Source: Herbidospora cretacea
GTDB taxonomy: Bacteria > Actinomycetota > Actinomycetes > Streptosporangiales > Streptosporangiaceae
Reading direction: 5' to 3'
Length of the DNA stretch: 64,000 bases
Assembly: GCF_001570605.1 (NCBI RefSeq)
Contig: NZ_BBXG01000013.1
Span: 124,001-188,000, forward strand
The notes below the pieces were generated by a model, which ran no database searches, was not told the DNA's origin, and saw only the letters and a list, made by a program, of their open reading frames with translations. The position numbers were made by a program, and so were the translations under genes. Shown here piece by piece: positions 1 through 16,994 of the stretch. Every line of letters begins with the position of its first letter. Within the stretch, counting starts at the first letter, position 1.

Positions 1-960
1 TCGGCGGGGGAGCTGCGGCACGCGCTCGACACGCCCGTGCCCGCCGATCGGATCAGCTTCGCCGGGCCGGGCAAGACCGCCGGGGAACTGACGCAGGCGG
101 TCGCGGCCGGTGTGACGGTGGAACTGGAGTCGGAGACGGAACTGGCCAGGGTGCGCGCGATCGGCGCCGGCCTCGGCATCCCCGCCCGGATCGCGATCCG
201 CGTCAATCCCGACTTCACGGTGAAGGGCTCCGGGATGCGCCTGGGCGGCGGGCCGCAGCAGTTCGGGGTCGACGCCGAACGGGTGCCCGGCATGCTCGCC
301 GGGCTGGGCGACGACGTCGACTTCCAGGGCTTCCACGTCTTCGCGGGCTCGCAGAACCTGCGCGCCGACCACATCTGCGAGGCGCAGCGGCGCACCGTGG
401 ACCTGGTCCTCGGGCTCGCCGAGGTGTCGCCGCCCATCCGCTACCTCAACCTCGGCGGCGGGTTCGGCATCCCGTACTCGCGCCGCGACCAGCCCCTCGA
501 CCTGGAGCCGATCGGCGGCAACCTGGCGCGGCTGCTGCGCGAGCGGATCACCCCGCGGCTGCCGGACGCCCGCGTCGTCGTCGAACTGGGGCGCTACCTG
601 GTCGGCGAGGCCGGCGTGTACGTCACCCGGGTCGTCGACCGGAAGGAATCGCGGGGGACGACCTTCGTGGTCGTGGACGGCGGGATGCACCACTACCTGG
701 CGGCCTCGGGCAACCTCGGGCAGGTCATCCGGCGCAACTACCCGATGGCCGTGGCCGACGGCATGGGCCGGCCCGCCGACGGGCCGGTCACCGTGGTCGG
801 CCGCCTGTGCACCCCGCTCGACCTGCTCGGCGACCGGGTGGAACTCCCCAGAGCCGAGATCGGCGACCTGGTCGTGGTGTTCCAGGCCGGCGCATACGGC
901 CTCACGGCGAGCCCCACGGCCTTCCTCGGCCACCCGGCGCCGGCCGAGATCCTCGTGTGA
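1..960 (+). CDS. PLP-dependent decarboxylase, fold type III (5' end outside the window)
   Basis: Only the C-terminal ~319 residues are present; the frame is open to base 1 and the PLP-binding lysine should lie upstream. Visible motifs fit the alanine-racemase/DAP-decarboxylase fold: HVFAGSQN, GGGFGIPY, ELGRYL (phosphate-binding loop, usually EPGR), the active-site Cys-containing CTPLDLLGD and GAYG near the end. The best family match from memory is the branch containing BtrK, VinO and the 'exosortase A system-associated' decarboxylases, which act on free or carrier-bound amino acids; full members are about 400 residues. It lies beside a free-standing condensation protein and the PKS cluster, so it may supply an amine or decarboxylated amino acyl unit; that role is inference. 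LysA-type diaminopimelate decarboxylase is possible but less likely given GGGFGIPY and the neighbours. It ends 7 bases before a hairpin terminator. Confidence 0.8.
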   Translation, partial: SAGELRHALDTPVPADRISFAGPGKTAGELTQAVAAGVTVELESETELARVRAIGAGLGIPARIAIRVNPDFTVKGSGMRLGGGPQQFGVDAERVPGMLAGLGDDVDFQGFHVFAGSQNLRADHICEAQRRTVDLVLGLAEVSPPIRYLNLGGGFGIPYSRRDQPLDLEPIGGNLARLLRERITPRLPDARVVVELGRYLVGEAGVYVTRVVDRKESRGTTFVVVDGGMHHYLAASGNLGQVIRRNYPMAVADGMGRPADGPVTVVGRLCTPLDLLGDRVELPRAEIGDLVVVFQAGAYGLTASPTAFLGHPAPAEILV

Positions 961-966
961 GAAAGG

Positions 967-989
967 GGTGCCGGGCCGGGCCCGGCACC
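967..989. terminator. Perfect hairpin between convergent genes
   Basis: GGTGCCGGGC and GCCCGGCACC form a perfect 10-bp stem around the 3-base loop CGG. It sits in the 31-base gap between the stop of the decarboxylase (958-960) and the stop of the condensation protein (992-994). It can end transcription from both sides. There is no T-run, as is usual for actinobacterial terminators. Confidence 0.8.
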
Positions 990-991
990 GC

Positions 992-2362
992 TCACTCCGG
1001 CAGCGGCACGGTCGCGGGGAACAGCGACGGCGCGACGGTCTGGTGGCCGACGTCCCACAGGTCCTTGAGGCTGGTCTCCGGGGCCGTCGCGGCGACCTGG
1101 ACGCCGAGCGCGATCGTGCGCAGCAGACCGGCCATGCTCTCGGCCGGGATGATCGCCGGGTCGGCGAGCATGAAGACGCTGGTCCGGCCGTTGGCCACGG
1201 TCACCCTGACCCGGAACGGCTGGCCGTACTGCTGCGCCAGCGGCGTCCACGACAGCTCGGCCGGGGTGTCGGCGGTGGCGTCGGACGGCCGGCGGTCGAG
1301 CTGCACGTAGTTGAACCAGCAGCGGAACAGCTGGTTCACCCAGCAGTCGTGCGCCAGGTCGTCGCCGCGCCGCTCGGCGACCTCCGCGGCCAGGGCGGCG
1401 ATCCGGTCGAAGTCGTAGGCGGAGTAGCGGTAGGCCCTCGCCCCGGCCCAGTGGAGACGCTTGACGTGCTCGCCCAGCGGCGCCCCGGGGTCGACCGTCG
1501 CGACGACCGGGACGAGCTGGTTCATCGTGCCGATCACATGGTGGTGTTCCGGCGAGAACCGGTTGGAGGCCATCAGGCTCATCGTCACCGTGTCGGTGTC
1601 GAGGTGCCGGGCCAGCCCGGCGGTGACCAGCGCCATCACCAGCGCGGGCGCGGTGACGCCGAGCCTCTGGGCGGCCAGCGCGGCCAGCCCGCCGAGGCGG
1701 TGCGAGTGGAGGGTGGCCTCGATGCGGTCGCGCTTCTCCTTGGCCGGCAGCGTCGGCAGCGGGTCGGCCAGGACGTCGCCGAGGGTGCGCCGCCAGTACC
1801 GTTCGGAGGCCTCCTGCCGGTCCCGCCACCGCTCGGTGCGCTGCTCGCGGGCCAGTTCCCTCGGGGTCGGGCCGAGTTCGGCGACCGCCCCCGGGTCGGC
1901 GATCAGGGCGCTGAACTGGTCGGTCAGGTGGTTGATCGACCAGATGTCCATGATCAGGTGGGAGAAGGACAGCGCCAGGAACACCGCCGACCCGTTGGTG
2001 GTGATCATGCGCCCGCGCCAGAGCAGGCCGCCCTCCATCGCGAACGGCTCCGCGCAGAGTTCGTCCTTGGTGTCCTCGGGGTCCTCCCAGTCGCGGACCA
2101 CCCGGTCGATCCGCTCGATCGGCAGGTCGGCCGACTCGTGGACGCGCTGCACCGGCTGCCCGTCGACGACGTGGTAGGTGGTGCGCAGCGGCTCGTGCCG
2201 GTCCATCAGCACGCGCAGCGCGTTCTCGACCCGGGCCATCGGCAGTCCCCGCAGGTCGCAGACGATGGGGAGGTTCGCGTCCTGCATCCAGTCGTCGGGA
2301 TAGCGCTCGATCTCGCGCCAGCTGAAGAGCTGGCCGTGGCTGAGGGGGGCGTCGTCGGGCAT
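992..2362 (-). CDS. Free-standing NRPS-type condensation domain protein
   Basis: 456 residues making one condensation (C) domain and nothing else. Motifs in order: C1-like LSHGQLFSW near the N-terminus, C2-like RHEPLRTTY near residue 55, C3-like S-H-L-I-M-D at residues 134-139, YWRRTLGD, and C5-like IGTMNQLVPV. The canonical HHxxxDG is changed: the first His is Ser134 and the Gly is Ile, but the catalytic second His (His135) and the Asp (139) are kept, so activity is plausible. Stand-alone C domains can release polyketides by ester or amide formation, as the enacyloxin enzyme does. No PKS in this window carries a terminal thioesterase, which makes off-loading the leading hypothesis (inference). 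Its ATG is 9 bases after the stop of the upstream membrane protein, so the two are probably cotranscribed. Confidence 0.85.
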   Translation of the reverse strand: MPDDAPLSHGQLFSWREIERYPDDWMQDANLPIVCDLRGLPMARVENALRVLMDRHEPLRTTYHVVDGQPVQRVHESADLPIERIDRVVRDWEDPEDTKDELCAEPFAMEGGLLWRGRMITTNGSAVFLALSFSHLIMDIWSINHLTDQFSALIADPGAVAELGPTPRELAREQRTERWRDRQEASERYWRRTLGDVLADPLPTLPAKEKRDRIEATLHSHRLGGLAALAAQRLGVTAPALVMALVTAGLARHLDTDTVTMSLMASNRFSPEHHHVIGTMNQLVPVVATVDPGAPLGEHVKRLHWAGARAYRYSAYDFDRIAALAAEVAERRGDDLAHDCWVNQLFRCWFNYVQLDRRPSDATADTPAELSWTPLAQQYGQPFRVRVTVANGRTSVFMLADPAIIPAESMAGLLRTIALGVQVAATAPETSLKDLWDVGHQTVAPSLFPATVPLPE

Positions 2363-2371
2363 CGGTGTCTC

Positions 2372-2929
2372 CTAGCGGTTCGTGACGTGCTGCCGTCCGT
2401 GCCAGAGCACGGCGATGGCGACGGCGACGGCGATCTCGGCCATGGTCCCCAGCGTGACCAGGCTGGCCACGTCGGGATGGATCAACGGCAGCCCCCGCAG
2501 ATCCTGCATCAGGCCGAAGGCGGCCAGGCCGGCGTAGGATCCCGCGACGGTCCACGTGAGCCGCACCCTGACCGGCGCGGACCGCACCCAGCCGGTGCGG
2601 CGGGCCAGCGGCCGCAGCACCGCGGCGGACAGCACGACGACCGGCAGCGCGTGCGCCGCCAGGAACGGCGTGATCTCTCCGCCGACGGCGAGCCCGGCCG
2701 CGCCTCCGGCCAGGGTGAGCGCGGAACCCCACCGCAGCGCCGACACCGGTTCGGGCTCGGTCCGCCGCGCCACCACCAGGAGCACGCAGGCCACCAGACC
2801 CGCCGCCCAGACGGCGGACGCGAGCGGATCGACCCCCCGGAGCAGGAGCAGCACGCCGCCGGCGACCACGCAGACCCCGGCCGAGGCGGCCCAGAGCAGC
2901 GCCGGGTCGAATGGCGCCTCTTCTGCCAA
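2372..2929 (-). CDS. Small six-helix membrane protein of unknown function
   Basis: 185 residues, almost entirely hydrophobic, with about six predicted transmembrane segments (roughly residues 9-30, 36-55, 66-85, 91-110, 125-142, 152-178) separated by short Arg-rich loops. I do not recognise a family. The start chosen is TTG at 2929, because AGGGAGA lies 6 bases upstream. It is first in a two-gene leftward unit with the condensation protein and diverges from the PKS operon. Possible roles include export, self-protection or membrane anchoring of the release enzyme; none is shown by the sequence. The lack of an ATP-binding or transporter signature motif argues against a complete transporter on its own. 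Confidence 0.65.
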   Translation of the reverse strand: MAEEAPFDPALLWAASAGVCVVAGGVLLLLRGVDPLASAVWAAGLVACVLLVVARRTEPEPVSALRWGSALTLAGGAAGLAVGGEITPFLAAHALPVVVLSAAVLRPLARRTGWVRSAPVRVRLTWTVAGSYAGLAAFGLMQDLRGLPLIHPDVASLVTLGTMAEIAVAVAIAVLWHGRQHVTNR

Positions 2930-3211
2930 AAGAGTTCTCCCTGGAGATGAATTCTGTGCGGTGCGTCAATTCGATTTCGGCCGCTATTGACGGGTCTTAC
3001 CAGCATCAGAGCTCGCGCGCGGTCATGTCAAGGCGCTCGCGCGGGGCGGTGATGGCAGCTAGCTACTGGCAACAAGGTGCCAGCACGCGATCGTGGCCCG
3101 CTGCGGGGAGCCGCCCGTAGGGTCGCAGTAACTTCCAGTGGTGACCATTTGAATAACGCTGGTGTCCATCGTTTTTCCCGTATGGATATTACGGCCAGAG
3201 GTGGCGCATTC
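2930..3211. promoter_or_regulatory. Divergent intergenic region upstream of the main PKS operon
   Basis: A 282-base non-coding stretch, less GC-rich than its surroundings, between the leftward membrane-protein gene and PKS A. It must hold promoters for both directions. Visible elements: the direct repeat GCTCGCGCG at 3011-3019 and 3035-3043, the inverted repeat CTGGCA-N6-TGCCAG at 3066-3083, a -35-like TTGACG near 2987, and the PKS A Shine-Dalgarno AGGTGG just before 3212. No confident -10 element was found, and no promoter is assigned exactly. Confidence 0.6.
3066..3083. repeat. Inverted repeat CTGGCA-N6-TGCCAG, possible operator
   Basis: Perfect 6-bp arms with a 6-base spacer, 129 bases upstream of the PKS A start codon. 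The arm length and spacing suit a dimeric helix-turn-helix regulator. No cognate regulator gene is in the window, so the assignment rests on symmetry and position only. Confidence 0.4.
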
Positions 3212-11567
<8,356 letters not shown>

Positions 11568-11578
<11 letters not shown>

Positions 11579-14500
11579 GGACAAGCTGCGCGAATATCTC
11601 AAGCGCGCGACCGTCGAGCTGGCGGAGACCCGGCAACGGCTCAGCGACAGCGACGACCGCCGGCACGAACCCATCGCGATCGTCGGCATGGCCTGCCGCT
11701 ACCCGGGCGGGGTCACCAGCCCGGAGGAGCTGTGGGACCTGGTCGCCGCGGGCGGCGACGCCATCGGCGAGATGCCCGCCGACCGAGGCTGGGACGTCGA
11801 CGGCCTCTACGACCCCGACCCGGAGGCGATGGGCAAGTCGTACTCCCGGCACGGCGGTTTCCTCTACGACGCGGGCGACTTCGACAACGCGTTCTTCGGG
11901 ATGAGCCCGCGCACCGCGCTGGCCACCGACCCGCAGCACCGGCTCGTGCTGGAGATCTCCTGGGAGGCGTTCGAGCGGGCCGGCATCGACCCGGCCACGC
12001 TGCGCGGCAGCCTGACCGGGGTCTACGTCGGCAACATGTACAGCGACTACTCCTCGCGGTTCACCGACGGCGCGGTCCCCGAGGGGGTCGAGGGCACGCT
12101 GCTGGTGTCGAGCGCGCCGAGCGTGCTGCCGGGGCGGGTGTCCTACACCTTCGGGCTGGAGGGCCCGTCCATCTCGGTGGACACGGCCTGCTCCTCCTCG
12201 CTGGTCGCCATCCACCTGGCGGTGCAGGCGCTGCGGCGCGGCGAGTGCGCGATGGCCCTCGCGGGGGGCGTCACCGTGATGGCCACCCCCGACTCCTTCG
12301 TCGAGTTCTCCCGCCAGCGCGCGCTCGCCCCCGACGGGCGGTGCAAGTCGTTCTCCGCCGACGCGGACGGCGTGGCCTGGGGCGAGGGCGCCGGCATCCT
12401 GCTGCTGGAGCGGCTGTCGGACGCGCGCCGGGCCGGCCGCCGCGTGCTGGCCGTCATCCGCGGCTCGGCCGTCAACCAGGACGGCGCGAGCAACGGGCTC
12501 ACCGCCCCGAACGGCCCCGCCCAGGAGAAGGTCGTCGAGCAGGCGCTGGCCGACTCCCGGCTGGCCACCCGCGACATCGACGCCGTCGAGGCGCACGGCA
12601 CCGGCACCCGGCTCGGCGACCCGATCGAGGCGGGCGCGCTGCTCGCCACGTACGGGCAGAACCGCCCGAAGGACGGCCCGCTCTGGCTGGGCTCGGTGAA
12701 GTCGAACATCGGCCACTCCCAGGCCGCCGCCGGGGTGGCCGGCATGATCAAGATGGTGCTGGCGATGCGGCACGGCGTGCTGCCCCGCACCCTGCACGTG
12801 GCCGACGCCCAGAGCATCCAGCCCGACCAGGCGGCCCAGGCCGGTCAGGCCGACGGGATCCGGCTGCTGACCAGCGCGCGCCGCTGGTTCCGCGAGGGCC
12901 GCCCGCGCCGGGCCGGCGTCTCCTCGTTCGGCATCGGCGGCACGAACGCCCACGTCATCCTCGAAGAGGCCCCCGAGCAGCCGGAACCCCCGGTCCGGGC
13001 CCCCGCCGTCGCCGGCGCCCCGCACGCGTGGCCGCTCAGCGCCCGCACCGCCACGTCGCTGCGCGAACAGGCCGCCCGGCTGCACGACCTGGTCAGCGCC
13101 GACCCGGCGATCGACCCCGCCGACGTCGCGCACGCCCTCGCGACCCGGCGGGCCGGTTTCGAGCACCGCGCCGTCGTCGTCGGCCACGACAGGGAGGCCC
13201 TGCTGGCCCGCCTCGGCGGGCACCTGCGGAACGAGTGGATCACCGGCACCGCGCCGGACCGCCCCCGGCTGGCGTTCCTGTTCACCGGGCAGGGCGGCCA
13301 GCGGGCCGGCATGGGCCGCGAACTGGCCGCCGCCTCACCGGTCTTCGCCGCCGCGCTCGACGAGGCCTGCGCCGCCCTGGACCGCTACCTGGACCGGCCG
13401 CTCCGCCAGGTCATGTGGGCCGAACCCGGCACGCCGGACGCGGCCCTGCTGAACAAGACCCGCTACACCCAGCCCGCGCTGTTCGCCTACGAGGTGGCCG
13501 CGTACCGGCTGCTCGAATCGCTCGGCGTCACGCCCGACGTCGTGGCCGGTCACTCCGTCGGTGAGTTCGCCGCCGCGCACGTGTCCGGCGTCTGGTCGCT
13601 CGCCGACGCGGCCCGGCTGATCGCCGCCAGGGGGCGGCTCATGCAGGCGCTGGACGTGCCCGGCGCGATGGTCGCCATCGAGGCGGGCGTCGAGGAGGTG
13701 CGGCCCGGCCTCACCGGGCAGGTCGGCCTCGCGGCCGTCAACGGGCCCGCCTCCGTCGTCGTGTCCGGCCCCGAGGAGGCCACGCTCGCGGTGGGGGCGC
13801 GCTGGCGCGAACTCGGCCGCCGCACGCGCAGGCTGCCGGTCAGCCACGCCTTCCACTCGGCGCTGATGGAGCCCGTGCTCGCCGCGTTCGAGGCCGAGCT
13901 GCGCACCGTCCTGTTCACCGAACCGCGGGTCCCGGCCGCCACCAACCTGGGCGGCGACGCCACCTGGACGCAGCCGTCGTACTGGCTGGACCAGATCCGG
14001 CAGGCGGTCCTGTTCCAGCCGATGATCGCCGAGCTGGAGGCGGACGGCGTCCGCGCGTTCCTGGAGGTCGGGCCCGAGGCGGTGCTGGCCGGGATGGCGC
14101 ACGACTGCGTCACCGCCCCCGGCGCGGTGATCGCCTCACTGCACCGGCGGCAGCGTCCCGAGACCGACGCGCTCGTCGACTGCCTGGCGCGGGTGGCCGT
14201 CGCCGGGGTCCCGGTCGACTGGGCGGCGCTGTCGGGCGGCGGCGCGCACGTGGAGCTGCCCACCTACGCCTTCGACCGCGAGCGGTTCTGGCTCAGCTCG
14301 CTCCTGCGCACCGGCGACGTGACCTCGGCCGGGCTGCGCGACGCGGGCCACCCCCTGCTGGCCGCGGCCGTCGACCTCGCCGACGACGGCACCACGGTCC
14401 TCACCGGCCGGCTCGCCGTCTCGTCCGCGCCCTGGCTGGGCGAGCACGTGATGCTCGGCTCGGCCGTGCTGCCCGGCGCGGCGCTGGTGGACCTGGTGCT

Positions 14501-16991
14501 GGACGTGGGCGGCCGGATCGGCTGCGACCGGATCGAAGAGATCATGTTCGAGGCCCCGCTGGTGCTGCCCTCGCGCGGCGCGGTCGACGTGCAGGTCGTC
14601 CTCCAGCACGCCGAGGGCCCCCGCCCGATCCGGGTCTACTCCCGACCCGCCGGGGAGCCGGACGCCGTCTGGACCCGGCACGTCTCCGGCCTCGTCGGCG
14701 CGGCGTCCGCCCCGGTGACGGCCGCCGCCTGGGCCGGCGCCTGGCCGCCCGCCGACGCCGTCCCCCTCCCGGTCGACGGCGGCTACGAGCGGCTGGCCGA
14801 CCTCGGCTACGAGTACGGCCCCGCCTTCCAGGCCGTGCGCGCCCTCTGGCGGCAGGGCGAGGACCTGCTCGCCGAGGTCGCCCTCGACGACGACCAGGAC
14901 GTCGCCGGTTACGGCGTCCACCCCGCGCTCCTGGACGCGATGTTCCACCCGATCCTGCTTGCCGACACCGCCGCCGCCGGGGAGCTCCGCCTCCCGTTCG
15001 AGTTCCGCGGGGTGCGGCTGCTCGCCGCCGGGGCCCGCCGCCTGCGGGTCCGGCTCTCCTCCGTCGACGCCGACGGATGCGCCGTCCAGGCGGCCGACGC
15101 CCTGGGGCAGCCGGTGTTCTCGATGGACTCGCTCCGGGCCCGGACGGTCCCGGCGTCCGCGCTGGCCGCCTCGACCGGCCCGGTGCCGCACGGCGTGGAC
15201 TGGGTGGAGGTGAGCGTGCCCGCCGGGAACGGTTCCGGGTTCGCGTTCCTGGACCCGGAGCACCTGCCGTCGCTGGAGCCCGTCCCCGAGTTCGTGGTGA
15301 CCACCCCGGCCCTCCCGGCCGACGGCGGCGGGAACGTCCCCGCGGCCCTGCGCGACCTGGCCGGTCAGGCGCTCGGCCTGATCCAGGCCTGGGTGTCGGA
15401 CGACCGCTTCGCCGGTTCCCGCCTGGTGTTCCGCACCCGCGCCGACGACCTGGCCGGGGCCGCCGTGACGGGCCTGGTGCGGTCGGCGCAGTCCGAGCAC
15501 CCCGGCAGGTTCGTCCTGCTGGAGGCCGGGCCTGACTTCACCGACTGGAGTTCGGTCGCCGCCGCCGTGGAGGCGGGCGAGTCGCAGCTGACCGCCCGTG
15601 ACGGCGCGCTGCTGGCTCCCCGGCTGGCCCGCCGGACCGCCGGACCGGCGGGCGGGCTCGGCGAGGGCACGGTGCTGGTCACCGGCGGCACCGGCGGCCT
15701 GGGCAGCCTGGTCGCCCGGCGGCTGGTGGAGCGGCACGGCGTCCGGGATCTGCTGCTGGTCTCCCGGCGCGGCCTGGACGCGCCCGGCGCGGGGCTGCTC
15801 GTCTCCCACCTGGGCAGTTACGGCGCCCGGGTGACGGTCGCCGCGTGCGACGTGTCCGACCCGGACGCGCTGGCCGCCGCGCTCGCGCTCGTCCCGCCCG
15901 ACCGGCCGCTCACCGCGGTCGTCCACACGGCCGGGGTGCTCGACGACGCCACCGTCGAAGGACTCACCCCGGCCCGCCTCGACACCGTGTTCGCGCCCAA
16001 GGCCGACGCCGCCTGGCACCTGCACGAACTCACCCGCGACCTGCCGCTGTCGGCCTTCGTGCTGTTCTCCTCGCTGGCCGGCGTGCTCGGCAACCCGGGG
16101 CAGGGCAACTACGCCGCCGCGAACGCGTTCCTGGACGCCCTCGCCGCGCACCGCCGCGAGGCGGGACTGCCCGGGGTGTCGATCGCCTGGGGGCTCTGGG
16201 AGACCGAATCGGGCATGTCCGGCACGCTGACCGAGGCCGACACGGCCCGGCTGGCCCGCGCCGGCATCGCCCCCCTCACCGCCGAGCAGGGCCTCGACCT
16301 CCTGGACGCGGCGCTCGGCAGCGAGGAACCGCTCGTCGTGGCGGCCCGGTGGGACACCGCCGGGCTGCGCGCCAGGGCCGAGGCGGGCGACCTGCCCCCG
16401 ATCGCGCACGGCCTGGTCCGTCTCCCGCGCCGGGTCGCGGCCGGAGGACCGGCGGCCGGACCGGGCACGCCGGGCGGGCTCGGGGAACGGCTGGCCGGAA
16501 TGTCGGAGCCCGACGCGCTGCGCCTGCTCACCGACACCGTCCGCGCCCACGTCGCGGCCGTCCTGGCGCACGGGAATCCCGCCGGCGTCGGCCTCGACCG
16601 GGCCTTCAGCGAACTCGGCTTCGACTCGCTCACCGCGGTCGAACTCCGCAACCGGCTCAACGCCGAGACCGGCCTGCTCCTCCCGGCCACGCTGGTCTTC
16701 GACCACCCGACCGTGAACGCGCTGACCGACTACCTGTTCAAGAGCCTCGCACCGGCCACCCACTCGCCCGTGGAGATGCTGCGCGGCGCGCTGGAACACG
16801 TCGAGTCGATGATCACGGCAGCCGCCGGTGACGCCATCAGGAGCAAGGTCGTCGCGCTCCTGCAGAACGGCCTCAACCGTTTCACCGCCGCCGACGCCGC
16901 GCGCGAGACCGGCGGCGACGACGACGTGGCCGGCCGGATCGACGCGGCCTCCGACGAGGAGATCTTCGCGCTTATCGACAACGAGGGGTGA
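11568..16991 (+). CDS. PKS B: extension module 2, KS-AT-DH-KR-ACP
   Basis: 1807 residues; the ATG at 11568 overlaps the end of PKS A, with GGAAAGG upstream. An N-terminal coiled-coil-like docking helix (residues ~1-30, [12 protein letters not shown]) pairs with the tail of A. Domains: KS ~32-455 (Cys208 in DTACSSS), AT ~565-860, DH ~926-1190, KR ~1367-1550, ACP ~1645-1720 (Ser1687), then a docking tail ending [12 protein letters not shown]. The AT has GHSVGE (Ser663) and HAFH (His760), the malonyl-CoA signature. The DH keeps HxxxGxxxxP (His960) and Asp1123. The KR is B-type (LDD) with Tyr1515. Predicted outcome: one malonyl unit reduced and dehydrated to an E double bond. The KR coding sequence shares a 107-base identical block with PKS C. 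Confidence 0.96.
15669..15775 (+). repeat. 107-base block in the KR of PKS B identical to 21084-21190 in PKS C
   Basis: Both copies cover the KR Rossmann entry (TGGTGGLG through LLLVSRRG) and match base for base by eye, including third positions. The corresponding stretch of PKS A differs at several positions. This suggests recent duplication or gene conversion between modules 2 and 3. Confidence 0.85.
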
Positions 16992-16994
16992 CCG

